From CAZVEE01 sp964625525 (GTDB lineage: Bacteria; Pseudomonadota; Alphaproteobacteria; JAJFIK01), in assembly GCA_964625525.1 (NCBI GenBank), contig CAZVEE010000001.1, positions 1 through 64,000 on the forward strand: a stretch of 64,000 bases of DNA. Reading direction: 5' to 3'. This document shows positions 8,015-17,344 of the stretch, in pieces. Positions within the stretch are counted from its first letter, which is position 1. Every line of letters starts with the position of its first letter. The translations under genes were made by a program, and so were the position numbers. The notes below the pieces were generated by a model. It had not been told where the DNA came from, made no database searches, and worked only from the letters and a program-made list of their open reading frames with translations.

Positions 8015-9103
8015 ATGCTGTTTCATCTGCTTGTCCCGTTGAGCGAGGACTTCGCGCTGTTCAACGTGTTTCGGTACTTGACCTTCCGCACGGGCGGCGC
8101 GGTCATGACGGCGCTCATTATCTCGCTCCTTGTGGGGCCGCGCTTCATTCAGTGGCTGAAAGCCAAGCAGCGCGAGGGCCAGCCAATCCGTGAGGACGGG
8201 CCGCAGTCGCACATCATCAAAAAAGCCGGTACGCCCACCATGGGCGGGTTCTTGATCCTGACCGCCGTCACCATTTCCACGTTGCTATGGGCCAAGCTGG
8301 ACAATGTCTTCGTGTGGGCGGTGATGGGCGTGACCCTGGGCTATGGCGCCATCGGTTTTCTCGACGATTACAAGAAGGTCACCAAGCGGACGACTGACGG
8401 CCTGTCGGCGCGGGGCAAGCTGATTTTGCAGGTGACCATTGCCCTTGTTGCGGTTTGGGTCGTCACCATGGCGACGCCACCGGAACTGCAAAACGGCGTT
8501 GCGGTCCCGTTCGTGAAAGACCTGTTGGTGCCGTTGGGGATTGGCTTCCTGTTCTTCGGCGCTTTTGTGGTGGTGGGCTCATCCAATGCGGTCAACCTGA
8601 CCGATGGTCTGGACGGCCTGGCCATTGTGCCGGTGATGATCGCCGCGACCGTGTTCGGGCTCATCGCTTATCTGGTGTCTCACGCGGAGTATGCCGACTA
8701 TCTGCATTTGTTCCGGGTGCCGGGCACGGAGGAACTCTCCATCATGTGCGGCGCGCTCATTGGAGCGGGCCTGGGCTTTCTGTGGTTCAACGCGCCCCCG
8801 GCCATGGTCTTCATGGGGGACACGGGCTCGCTTTCGCTCGGCGGTGCGCTCGGCATGATTGCGGTGGCGACCAAGCATGAACTGGTGCTGGCCATTGTGG
8901 GCGGGCTCTTCGTGTTGGAAGCGGTCTCGGTCATCGTGCAGGTCATTTCCTACAAAACCACCGGGCGGCGGGTCTTCCGCATGGCGCCCATCCATCACCA
9001 TTTCGAGCAGCTCGGCTGGCAGGAGTCGACGGTCGTGATCCGCTTTTGGATCATTGCCGTTGTCCTCGCGCTCATCGGACTGTCCACGCTGAAGCTGAGG
9101 TAA
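8015..9103 (+). CDS. mraY: Phospho-N-acetylmuramoyl-pentapeptide-transferase MraY
   Basis: A 362-residue polytopic enzyme that transfers phospho-MurNAc-pentapeptide to undecaprenyl phosphate, making lipid I at the inner membrane. About ten hydrophobic helices are visible. Family motifs include KKAGTPTMGG (about 69-78), FLDDYKK (catalytic Asp pair), NAVNLTDGLDGLA, FMGDTGSLSLGG and the HHH motif PIHHHFE. Length is typical. It starts six bases after murF and is followed by murD three bases after its stop. Confidence 0.98.
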   Translation: MLFHLLVPLSEDFALFNVFRYLTFRTGGAVMTALIISLLVGPRFIQWLKAKQREGQPIREDGPQSHIIKKAGTPTMGGFLILTAVTISTLLWAKLDNVFVWAVMGVTLGYGAIGFLDDYKKVTKRTTDGLSARGKLILQVTIALVAVWVVTMATPPELQNGVAVPFVKDLLVPLGIGFLFFGAFVVVGSSNAVNLTDGLDGLAIVPVMIAATVFGLIAYLVSHAEYADYLHLFRVPGTEELSIMCGALIGAGLGFLWFNAPPAMVFMGDTGSLSLGGALGMIAVATKHELVLAIVGGLFVLEAVSVIVQVISYKTTGRRVFRMAPIHHHFEQLGWQESTVVIRFWIIAVVLALIGLSTLKLR

Positions 9104-9106
9104 GCG

Positions 9107-10531
9107 GTGATCCCTGTAACTGAATTCGCAGGCCATGAGCTTGCGGTCTATGGGCTGGGCGAGACGGGGCTGTCCGCCGCGCTCGCCTTGAAAGCGGGCG
9201 GCGCGGTGCCCATCGTCTGGGACGCGGACCCGGAGCGGGTGGAGATGGCGCGGCGCCAGGGCCTGGTGGCGGTGGACCTTTTGGAAGTGGACTGGACCCG
9301 CTTCCTGGCCATCGTCATGAGCCCGGGGATCCCGCTCGATCATCCGGTGGCGGAAAAGGCCCGGGCGCTCAACATTCCTATTATCGGCGATATGGAACTG
9401 TTCGCGCGCGCCATCGGGCCGAAGGATCGGCGCGAGGCGCGGGTGATCGCGGTGACCGGCACCAACGGCAAATCGGTCACCACGGCACTGATCGGCCATA
9501 TTCTGCAACGCAACGGCTTTGACGCGCGCGTGGGCGGCAACATTGTGGCGCCGGTGCTGGCGCTCGACCCGCCGGGCCAAGACACGATTTACGTCTTAGA
9601 GATTTCGAGCTTCCAGCTTGACCTCACTTACACGCTAGCGCCCGACGTGGCGGTGCTCACCAATCTGTCCCCCGATCATCTGGACCGCCATGGCAGCATG
9701 GAAGCCTACGCGGCCGTGAAGATGCGGATCTTTGAAGGCCAGGGGCAGGGGGATATGGCGGTCGTCGGCATCGACGATGATTACGCCATCGCTGTCTTTG
9801 ATCACCTGGTGCAACGCAGCGCCGAGACGGGGACCGCGACAGTACCTGTGAGCATGAGCCGCCAGCTGGAGACCGGCTTGTTCGCCCATGACGGCTATCT
9901 CTTCGATGCGGATGCCCAGCCCGGCGAGCCGGTGGCGGATCTGACCCGCATGGCCACATTGCCCGGCCGCCATAACTGGCAAAATGCCGCCGCCGCCGTG
10001 GCGGCTGTGCGTCGCTTTCTGCCGGATACCGATAAGATCATCGCGGGCTTGCAAAGCTTTCCCGGCATTGCCAACCGGATGGAGATCGTCGCCACGGTGG
10101 GCGGTGTCTGGTTCATCAACGATTCCAAATGCACCAATGCGGCGGCTGCGGCGCGAGCGCTTGAGTGTTATGAGTCCGTGTACTGGATTGCCGGTGGCCG
10201 GGCGAAGGACGATGATCTCAATCCCATCGCGCCCTATCTGTCCCGTGTGCGCAAAGCCTATCTGATTGGCGAATCAGGTGAGGATTTTGCCCGCGCGCTG
10301 GAGGGGCATGTGGAGACGTCGGTCATGGGCACGCTGGACCGGGCGGTGGCGACCGCCTTTACGGATGCGGCCCGCGAGGGGCATCAGGGCGCGGTGGTGC
10401 TGTTCTCACCCGCCTGCACCAGCTATGATCAGTATGCCAATTTTGAGGAGCGCGGCGAGGCGTTCCGGCGCGTGGTGCGCGCGCTTGAAACCGTGCATCG
10501 GCGAGCCCGCGACGGGGGACCCGGCGCATGA
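9107..10531 (+). CDS. murD: UDP-N-acetylmuramoylalanine--D-glutamate ligase MurD
   Basis: 474 residues, GTG start. MurD adds D-Glu to UDP-MurNAc-L-Ala. The N-terminal Rossmann-like segment carries YGLGETGLSAA; the P-loop AVTGTNGKSVTT is near residues 115-126; LEISSFQLD, LSPDHLDRHGSMEAY and WINDSK-type WFINDSKCTNAAAA are the central and C-terminal Mur ligase signatures. It ends in an overlap with the ftsW start (ATGATG), continuing the coupled operon. Confidence 0.96.
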   Translation: MIPVTEFAGHELAVYGLGETGLSAALALKAGGAVPIVWDADPERVEMARRQGLVAVDLLEVDWTRFLAIVMSPGIPLDHPVAEKARALNIPIIGDMELFARAIGPKDRREARVIAVTGTNGKSVTTALIGHILQRNGFDARVGGNIVAPVLALDPPGQDTIYVLEISSFQLDLTYTLAPDVAVLTNLSPDHLDRHGSMEAYAAVKMRIFEGQGQGDMAVVGIDDDYAIAVFDHLVQRSAETGTATVPVSMSRQLETGLFAHDGYLFDADAQPGEPVADLTRMATLPGRHNWQNAAAAVAAVRRFLPDTDKIIAGLQSFPGIANRMEIVATVGGVWFINDSKCTNAAAAARALECYESVYWIAGGRAKDDDLNPIAPYLSRVRKAYLIGESGEDFARALEGHVETSVMGTLDRAVATAFTDAAREGHQGAVVLFSPACTSYDQYANFEERGEAFRRVVRALETVHRRARDGGPGA

Positions 10532-11664
10532 TGGCGTTCAAGCGCACCGACCGCAGCCCGTTCGGGGAATGGTGGTGGACCGTGGATCGGGGGTTGTTGG
10601 CCTCGGTGCTCGGGCTTGCCTTTGTCGGCGCACTGTTGTCACTCGCGGCCGGTCCGCCCATGGCTCAACGTCTGGGCTATGAGACGTATCACTTTGTGTC
10701 GCGCCATTTCATTTTCCTCGTGCCGGCGCTCTGTGTGCTGTTTTTTGTGTCCATGCTAGACGCCAAGGCCGTGCGGCGGTTGTGCGTGATCCTGTTGGGC
10801 GTTGCCTTTGTGGGCATGGGGCTGACTCTGGTCATGGGCGAGGAGGTCAAGGGCGCGACGCGCTGGTTGAAGCTCGGTCCGCTGACGGTGCAGCCGTCGG
10901 AGTTCATGAAGCCTGCGCTTATCGTGACGTCGGCCTGGATGTTCTCGCTGGCGCATCGCTCCAAGGGTTTTCCGGGCCAGTTGGTGGCGCTGGTGCTCTA
11001 TGCCATCGCGGCGGGCTTGTTGGTGTTGCAGCCGGATATCGGGCAGACCGTGCTGGTGACGGCGGCCTGGGGCACAGTGTTTTTTGTGGCCGGTATTCCC
11101 TTCGCCTGGGTGGCGGTGCTGGGCATCGTTTCGGTGGGTGCGCTGGTGGCGAGCTATCTGTTCGTGCCCCACGTGACCGAGCGCATCAACGCGTTTCTGT
11201 TTCCGGGCGCCAATGACACCCACCAGGTGGATCAGGCACGCGATGCCTTCCTCAGCGGCGGCGTTTTTGGTCAGGGGCCGGGCGAAGGGCTGGTCAAACG
11301 GCACATTCCCGATGCTCATACGGATTTTATCTTCGCCGTGGCGGCCGAGGAATATGGCGTGATCATGTGTCTGCTGATCGTGCTGTTGTTCGGGTTTGTG
11401 GTGGTGCGCGGCCTGTCGCGGGCCCTCGCGGAACATGACCAGTTCGTTCAGTTGTCCGTATCCGGGTTGGTGACACTGGTTGGCCTTCAAGCGGTCATAA
11501 ACATGGGTGTGAATCTCCAGCTCTTGCCGGCCAAGGGGATGACATTGCCGTTCATTTCTTATGGCGGCTCGTCGCTTGTCGCCGTGGCGCTGACCTTCGG
11601 GATGGTTCTCGCGCTCACCCGGCGGCGCGCCTCTCTGGGCGCTGCGCAGGAGACTATGCAATGA
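10528..11664 (+). CDS. ftsW: Septal peptidoglycan glycosyltransferase FtsW (SEDS family)
   Basis: 378 residues and about ten transmembrane helices. FtsW polymerises lipid II into glycan strands at the septum with FtsI. SEDS signatures are present: GATRWLKLGPLTVQPSEFMK, the catalytic-Asp loop LQPDIGQT near residues 167-174, and the C-terminal FISYGGSSLVA. A tryptophan-rich N-terminal cytoplasmic stretch precedes helix 1. ATG 10528 overlaps the murD stop and the stop overlaps the murG start. Confidence 0.97.
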   Translation: MMAFKRTDRSPFGEWWWTVDRGLLASVLGLAFVGALLSLAAGPPMAQRLGYETYHFVSRHFIFLVPALCVLFFVSMLDAKAVRRLCVILLGVAFVGMGLTLVMGEEVKGATRWLKLGPLTVQPSEFMKPALIVTSAWMFSLAHRSKGFPGQLVALVLYAIAAGLLVLQPDIGQTVLVTAAWGTVFFVAGIPFAWVAVLGIVSVGALVASYLFVPHVTERINAFLFPGANDTHQVDQARDAFLSGGVFGQGPGEGLVKRHIPDAHTDFIFAVAAEEYGVIMCLLIVLLFGFVVVRGLSRALAEHDQFVQLSVSGLVTLVGLQAVINMGVNLQLLPAKGMTLPFISYGGSSLVAVALTFGMVLALTRRRASLGAAQETMQ

Positions 11665-12833
11665 TGGACCGCAACGCTCAGGCGCGTGCTGACGGACGCA
11701 CCGTGGTCATTGCCGCTGGCGGCACGGGCGGGCATTTGTTCCCGGCCCAGGCGCTGGCCGAGACCTTGAGCGCAAGGGGTCTATCCATTGTGCTGATGAC
11801 AGATGATCGCGGCCGCGCCTTTACAGACGCCTTTCCGGAAGCGGAAATCCGCATGGTGGAGGCGGCGACTTTTGCCGGGCGCGGATTGCTGGGCAAGATC
11901 TCGGCGGCGGGTTCCATCGTGTCGGGGATCGTTAGCGCTTATGGCATGCTGGGCGAGATCCGGCCGGCGGCGGTGGTGGGCTTTGGCGGTTATCCGGCGC
12001 TGCCAGCCATGGCGGGCGCGGTGCTGCGGCGGATCCCCACCTGCATTCACGAGCAGAATGCCATTCTGGGCCGGGTGAACCGGTTTATTGCACCTTATAC
12101 AGATCTTGTGGCCGCGGCTTTCGACGGCATGGCCCGCGTGCCGTCCTCGGCGCGCTCGAAACTTGTGGTGACGGGCAACCCGATCCGGGCGGCGATCGCG
12201 GCACGGGCTGGCGCGGCTTATGATCCGCCGCGCCCGGGCGGTCCGCTGCGCCTGCTTGTCTTTGGCGGCAGCCAGGGCGCCCGCGTCTTCGGCGAGGTGG
12301 TGCCGGCAGCACTGGCGCTCCTTGATCCGGCGGATCGGGCACGTCTGGAAGTCGTGCAGCAGGTGCGCGAGGAGGATCTGGAGCGCGTGCGCACGGCCTA
12401 TGACGCGGCGGGCATTGCCACGGATCTCCGCCCCTTTTTCACGGACATGCCGGATCGGCTGGAAGCGGCGCATCTGGTGATCGCGCGCGCGGGGGCGTCG
12501 AGTGTGACGGAACTGGCGGTGATGGGCCGGCCCTCCATCCTGGTGCCGTTGCCGGGCGCCATGGATGACCACCAGACCGCGAATGCGGGCGTGTTGGCGG
12601 CGCTGGGCGCGGCTTGGCGCGTGCCGCAAACCGACTTTACGGCCCAGTCGTTGCGCAATCTGATGGGTGCGCTGATGAATGATCCGGCCGCCTTGGCCCG
12701 GGCGGCGGAATCCGCCCTCGCGGCCGGCCACGCCGATGCCACCACCGCGCTGGGCGATATGGTGGTGGGGCTGACCCAGGCCGGGCGCGCCTATGCCCGC
12801 GAACGCCTGGGCCGGCCGGCGCGCCCCGCCTGA
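11661..12833 (+). CDS. murG: UDP-GlcNAc:lipid I N-acetylglucosaminyltransferase MurG
   Basis: 390 residues, GT28 family. MurG makes lipid II from lipid I on the inner face of the membrane. The donor/acceptor loops are plain: AAGGTGGHLFPAQALAE (about residues 16-32), GFGGYPALPAM, HEQNAILGRVNR, LVFGGSQGARVF and the UDP-sugar site RAGASSVTELAVMGRPSI, then PLPGAMDDHQ. ATGATG overlaps the ftsW stop. The following 64-nt gap to murC is the largest break in the mur section. Confidence 0.97.
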   Translation: MMDRNAQARADGRTVVIAAGGTGGHLFPAQALAETLSARGLSIVLMTDDRGRAFTDAFPEAEIRMVEAATFAGRGLLGKISAAGSIVSGIVSAYGMLGEIRPAAVVGFGGYPALPAMAGAVLRRIPTCIHEQNAILGRVNRFIAPYTDLVAAAFDGMARVPSSARSKLVVTGNPIRAAIAARAGAAYDPPRPGGPLRLLVFGGSQGARVFGEVVPAALALLDPADRARLEVVQQVREEDLERVRTAYDAAGIATDLRPFFTDMPDRLEAAHLVIARAGASSVTELAVMGRPSILVPLPGAMDDHQTANAGVLAALGAAWRVPQTDFTAQSLRNLMGALMNDPAALARAAESALAAGHADATTALGDMVVGLTQAGRAYARERLGRPARPA

Positions 12834-12897
12834 GGGCGCCGCCATATCTAACTTTGCCTCACGGGGACGCACGCGGTAAGCGACACAGGACACGCTC

Positions 12898-14334
12898 ATG
12901 AGAACTATCCCCTTCGATATTGGGACCATCCACTTCGTCGGCATCGGCGGTATCGGGATGAGCGGCATTGCCGAAGTGATGCACACGCTGGGCTACAAGG
13001 TGCAGGGCTCGGACCTGGCGGAGAACGCCAATGTGAAGCGCCTGCGGGATCTGGGCGTCCCGGTCTTCATCGGTCAGACGGGGGATAATCTGGGTGCTGC
13101 ACGAGTATGTGTGGTATCCACCGCCATCCAAGCGGACAATCCAGAATTGCTCGCCGCCCGCGAGCGCCAGATTCCTATCGTGCGCCGCGCGGAAATGCTG
13201 GCCGAGCTCATGCGCCTGAAATGGTCCGTGGCCGTGGGCGGGACCCATGGCAAGACCACCACCACATCGCTTGTCGCTGCCGTGCTGGAAGCCGCCGATA
13301 TGGGCCCCACCGTGATCAATGGCGGCATCATCAACGCTTATGGCACGAATGCGGTGCTAGGCAAGGGCGACTGGATGGTGGTAGAGGCGGACGAATCGGA
13401 CGGCACCTTTGTGAAGCTGCCCGCGACCGTTTCTGTGGTCACCAATATCGATCCCGAGCATCTGGACCATTACGGCGAATTCGACGCCGTGCGCGATGCT
13501 TTCGAGATTTTCGTGGAGAACATCCCCTTTTATGGTTTCGCGGTGATGTGCCTGGATCATCCGGAAGTGCAGGCCATGATCGGGCGCATCCGCGACCGGC
13601 GCGTGGTCTCTTACGGCTTCTCTCCGCAGGCGGATGTGCGGGCCGTGGGCGTCAGCTTCGAGGCCGGCGCCGCGCGCTTTGACGTGTTGATCCAAGACCG
13701 GATCAACGGCACCGAGCGTGAAATTGAAGGCTTGCAATTCCCCATGCCCGGGCGCCACAATGTGCAGAATGCGCTTGCCGCCATTGCGGTGGGCGTGGAA
13801 CTGGGCGTCAACGACGAGGCGATCAAGCGCGCCATGGCCCAGTTCAAGGGCGTGAAGCGCCGCTTCACCCGCACCGGCATGTGGAACGGTGTTACCATCA
13901 TTGATGATTACGGTCATCACCCGGTGGAGATCTCCGCCGTGCTGGCGGCGGCGCGTGGGGGGACCTTGGGCCGGGTGATCGCGGTGGTGCAGCCGCACCG
14001 TTATTCACGGCTTGCCTCCCTTTTTGATGAGTTCTGTACCTGTTTCAATGATGCTGATGTGGTCATCGTCGCCGATGTGCACGCGGCCGGTGAGAGCCCC
14101 ATTGAAGGGGCGGACAAGGATGGTCTCGTCCAGGGGTTGCGCGATCACGGCCACCGCAAGGCCGTGCCGCTGCCCTCGCCAGAGGTGCTGCCCGATGTAA
14201 TCCGTGAGATTTCCCAGCCTGGAGATCTGGTCGTATGCCTGGGCGCGGGCTCGATCACCGCCTGGGCCAATGCCTTGCCGGGTCAGCTCGATGCCCTCGA
14301 TCGTGGCCCCGTGAATGCCGGAGTGGCGCCATGA
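12898..14334 (+). CDS. murC: UDP-N-acetylmuramate--L-alanine ligase MurC
   Basis: 478 residues. MurC adds the first L-Ala to UDP-MurNAc. It opens with the glycine-rich FVGIGGIGMSGIAEVMH, has the P-loop VGGTHGKTTTTS near residue 112-123, EADESDGTF, and the late IIDDYGHHPVEI and VQPHRYSRL motifs, all diagnostic for MurC. The stop overlaps the murB start (ATGA). Confidence 0.98.
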   Translation: MRTIPFDIGTIHFVGIGGIGMSGIAEVMHTLGYKVQGSDLAENANVKRLRDLGVPVFIGQTGDNLGAARVCVVSTAIQADNPELLAARERQIPIVRRAEMLAELMRLKWSVAVGGTHGKTTTTSLVAAVLEAADMGPTVINGGIINAYGTNAVLGKGDWMVVEADESDGTFVKLPATVSVVTNIDPEHLDHYGEFDAVRDAFEIFVENIPFYGFAVMCLDHPEVQAMIGRIRDRRVVSYGFSPQADVRAVGVSFEAGAARFDVLIQDRINGTEREIEGLQFPMPGRHNVQNALAAIAVGVELGVNDEAIKRAMAQFKGVKRRFTRTGMWNGVTIIDDYGHHPVEISAVLAAARGGTLGRVIAVVQPHRYSRLASLFDEFCTCFNDADVVIVADVHAAGESPIEGADKDGLVQGLRDHGHRKAVPLPSPEVLPDVIREISQPGDLVVCLGAGSITAWANALPGQLDALDRGPVNAGVAP

Positions 14335-15263
14335 GCCAATCATCCGTATCCGCAATGCCGGCCATCGCCCGCCATTTGCCGCCCGTCCGGGGCAAGATGA
14401 TGCCCATGGCGGCCCTGGCCGCTGTGACCTGGTTCCGCGTCGGCGGGCCGGCCGACATGCTGTTCATGCCCGAGGACGCCGAGGATCTCGCGGCCTTTCT
14501 GAAAGGCACACCGGCGGATATTCCGATCACGGTGGTCGGGGTGGGCTCTAACTTGCTTGTGCGCGACAGCGGCATTGAAGGCGTGGTGATCCGCCTGGGC
14601 AAAGGCTTTTCCGGCGTGCGCCTGGACGGCACCCGGCGCTTGCGGGCCGGAGCCGCCGCGCTTGATGTCAGCGTGGCGAAGAGCGCCTTCGACGCGGCCA
14701 TTGGCGGGCTGGAGTTCTATCGCGGTATTCCAGGCAGCATCGGTGGTGCGCTGCGCATGAATGCGGGCGCCTATGGCCGTGAAACCAAGGACGTGGTGCG
14801 CGAGGTGGTGGCGATTGACCGCGCGGGCGAGCGCCATGTGCTGAGCGTCCAAGATATGGGCTTTCAGTATCGCCGCTCTGGCGTGCCGGACGATCTGGTC
14901 TTTGTCGAGGCGGTGTTCGAGGGCGAGCAGGCTGATCCGCCGGTGATCTCTGCCCGCATGGATGAGATCACCGCGTCGCGCGAAGCGACCCAGCCAGTGA
15001 AAAGCCGCACGGGCGGGTCTACTTTCAAGAATCCCGATGGCGCCAAGGCCTGGCAATTGATCGATCAGGCGGGCTGTCGCGGCCTCACCCGGGGCGACGC
15101 GCAGGTTTCTGATCTCCACTGCAATTTCCTCATCAATCGCGGTCAAGCGAGTGCGGAGGATCTGGAGGCGCTCGCCGAAGACGTGCGCCGGCGGGTGCAG
15201 GAGACGAGCGGTGTCACGCTCGAATGGGAGATCAAGCGCTTAGGCCGGGAGAGCGCCGCGTGA
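14331..15263 (+). CDS. murB: UDP-N-acetylenolpyruvoylglucosamine reductase MurB
   Basis: 310 residues, an FAD enzyme that reduces UDP-GlcNAc-enolpyruvate to UDP-MurNAc with NADPH. Seen: WFRVGGPADML and VGVGSNLLVRDSGIEG of the FAD-binding domain, GGLEFYRGIPGSIGGAL, MNAGAYG, and the C-terminal SRTGGSTFKNPDG, whose Ser acts as proton donor in the family, plus the closing LEWEIKRLG. ATG 14331 in an ATGA overlap with murC is preferred over upstream alternatives inside murC. Confidence 0.96.
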   Translation: MSQSSVSAMPAIARHLPPVRGKMMPMAALAAVTWFRVGGPADMLFMPEDAEDLAAFLKGTPADIPITVVGVGSNLLVRDSGIEGVVIRLGKGFSGVRLDGTRRLRAGAAALDVSVAKSAFDAAIGGLEFYRGIPGSIGGALRMNAGAYGRETKDVVREVVAIDRAGERHVLSVQDMGFQYRRSGVPDDLVFVEAVFEGEQADPPVISARMDEITASREATQPVKSRTGGSTFKNPDGAKAWQLIDQAGCRGLTRGDAQVSDLHCNFLINRGQASAEDLEALAEDVRRRVQETSGVTLEWEIKRLGRESAA

Positions 15264-16219
15264 CGCAAACCGTCTTTGTCCCTGAGAGCACCCATGTGGC
15301 CGTCTTGAAAGGCGGCATCAGCGCCGAACGTGATGTCAGCCTTGTCAGTGGCGCCGCCTATGGCGAGGCGTTACGCACACTTGGATTCCGCGTCAGCGAA
15401 ATCGATGCCGGGCCGGGTGTCGATGCGGCCTTGCGTGAAACCGCGCCCGATGTGGTGGTGAATGCCCTGCACGGTCAGTGGGGGGAGGATGGCTGTGTCC
15501 AGGGGATCCTAGAGACGTTGGGACTGCCTTACACCCATTCCGGCGTGCTGGCCTCGGCCCTGGCCATGGACAAGCAGCGCTCCAAGGCGCTGTTTCGCGA
15601 AGTGGGTATTCCGCTTGCCGAGAGTCAGGTCATCGCACGGGCCGATGCGGCCGCCACCCACGCCATGGAGCCGCCTTACGTGATCAAGCCCGTCAGCCAG
15701 GGCTCCAGCGTTGGCGTGTTCGTGATTCGTCCTGGCGATAATCGTCCACCCGCCGAGTTGACCGATCCCGCATGGGATCTGGGCGAGGAGGTCATGATTG
15801 AACGCTTCGTCCCCGGACGGGAGCTGACGGTAGGGGTGATGGGCGATCGCGCCTTGGCGGTGACGGAAATCGTGCCGCTGACCGAGTTTTATGACTATGA
15901 CGCCAAATACGCCGAAGGCGGCTCGCGCCATGTGCTGCCGGCTGAAATTCCTGGCGCCGTGGCCGAATCCGCGCTGGAGTATGCCTTGCGCGCGCATCGG
16001 GCGCTGGGCTGCCGGGGCGTCACCCGCGCCGACTTCCGCTTTGATGATACGAAAAATTCATCTTCGGATGGTATCGGTGGACGCTTAATTTTGCTCGAAA
16101 TTAACACTCAGCCTGGCATGACTCCCACATCCCTGCTCCCGGAGCAGGCGCAAGCGGTCGGTATCTCCTTTACCGAGCTTGTGCATTGGATGGTGGAGGA
16201 TGCCTCATGTCACAGATAA
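15260..16219 (+). CDS. ddl: D-alanine--D-alanine ligase
   Basis: 319 residues, ATP-grasp family; joins two D-Ala for MurF. Motifs: VLKGGISAERDVSLVSG at the N-terminus, LHGQWGEDGCVQG, VIKPVSQGSSVGV in the ATP-grasp core, and the metal/ATP site EINTQPGMTPTSLLPEQA near the end. GTG 15260 overlaps the murB stop (GTGA). Its 3' end overlaps ftsQ by 13 bases. Only one ddl is in the window. Confidence 0.95.
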   Translation: MTQTVFVPESTHVAVLKGGISAERDVSLVSGAAYGEALRTLGFRVSEIDAGPGVDAALRETAPDVVVNALHGQWGEDGCVQGILETLGLPYTHSGVLASALAMDKQRSKALFREVGIPLAESQVIARADAAATHAMEPPYVIKPVSQGSSVGVFVIRPGDNRPPAELTDPAWDLGEEVMIERFVPGRELTVGVMGDRALAVTEIVPLTEFYDYDAKYAEGGSRHVLPAEIPGAVAESALEYALRAHRALGCRGVTRADFRFDDTKNSSSDGIGGRLILLEINTQPGMTPTSLLPEQAQAVGISFTELVHWMVEDASCHR

Positions 16220-17184
16220 CCGGCCGCCCGCGTGTTGCTCTGACCCCGGATGACGAAGGTCGCCCCGCGGGCTCGCGTAAAGGCGGGCCCGAGACGCGCA
16301 AACCGTCCGTGGTCGCACGCCGCTGGCAGCGATTTTACTCCGGCCTGCGCCGGGATATGCAGCGCAATCAGCCGTTGGTGATGTTCATCGCCTTGTTCGG
16401 GGCGCTCTTGGCGCTGTACGGCATTTGGGCCTCGGGCCTGGTGACGCACACGGCGCAGGCAGCCGTTTCGGGCAGCGAAACCTTGCTTGCTCAGGCTGGC
16501 GTGCGCGTAGAAACAGTGACTGTGCGCGGGCGCACTCAGACCGAAGAGGCTGATGTGATCGCCGCGCTTGGCGAGGTGCAGGACACGCGCCTCCTCGATT
16601 TCGACGCCAATGCAGCGCGCGTGCGGGTGGAGGCGTTGGCCTGGGTCAAGCGCGCTCATGTCATGCGGCTCTTGCCCAACCGCATTCATGTGGACCTGGA
16701 AGAGCGGACGGCCTTTGCCATTTGGCAACGGCGCGGCAGTTTTGTGCTCATCGATCGCGAGGGCGTGGAACTGGACATGCTCAGCAGCGAGACCATCGAC
16801 CAGTTCGCGTCATTGCCGCATGTGGTGGGCGAGGGCGCCAATGCCCATGCGGCTGAGCTTCTGGATGGTCTGGAAGACGCGCCGGCGCTGAAATCGCGTT
16901 TGCGTGCGGCGAGCCGGATCGGCGATCGGCGCTGGAACCTGCGGCTTGATAACGGCATTGATGTGCGCTTGCCTGACACGGGCGTGGACCGCGCCATTCG
17001 TGACATCGCGGCGCTGGACGCCGAGCACCGCCTGTTGGCGCGACGTCTGTCGGTCATTGATCTGCGGGTGCCGGACATGTTGGTGGTGCGGCCGGCCGAA
17101 GACGGCGACCGGGATGCCGCAGCCGGATTTGAATCTCAATGGCGCCGCGATCGGCGAATCGTGGTGGAAGATGATGCGGCGTAA
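16207..17184 (+). CDS. ftsQ: Cell division protein FtsQ
   Basis: 325 residues. A basic cytoplasmic N-terminus of about 57 residues precedes a single transmembrane helix (about 58-79, LVMFIALFGALLALYGIWA). A POTRA domain follows (VETVTVRGRTQTEEADVIAAL near 101-121) and then the FtsQ/DivIB beta domain with VDLEERTAFAIWQ. It bridges FtsL/FtsB and other divisome parts in the periplasm. ATG 16207 is chosen because it starts inside the ddl end, as in related clusters; the upstream in-frame GTG/ATG options lie within ddl. A 160-nt gap separates it from ftsA. Confidence 0.93.
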   Translation: MSQITGRPRVALTPDDEGRPAGSRKGGPETRKPSVVARRWQRFYSGLRRDMQRNQPLVMFIALFGALLALYGIWASGLVTHTAQAAVSGSETLLAQAGVRVETVTVRGRTQTEEADVIAALGEVQDTRLLDFDANAARVRVEALAWVKRAHVMRLLPNRIHVDLEERTAFAIWQRRGSFVLIDREGVELDMLSSETIDQFASLPHVVGEGANAHAAELLDGLEDAPALKSRLRAASRIGDRRWNLRLDNGIDVRLPDTGVDRAIRDIAALDAEHRLLARRLSVIDLRVPDMLVVRPAEDGDRDAAAGFESQWRRDRRIVVEDDAA

Positions 17185-17344
17185 TGGCTTGGGGCCATGC
17201 GTCGTCCGCCGGCACGCCCGTGTTCGGTGGTCTGTCTGACAGCTCACGGCCAGCCCGGCCTTTGGGGGCCGCAAGGTTCGGGCGCTGGATCACCGCCGCA
17301 TCCGCTGGCGGCACGGGGAAGTGCGAGAACGCATGCGCGGGTCC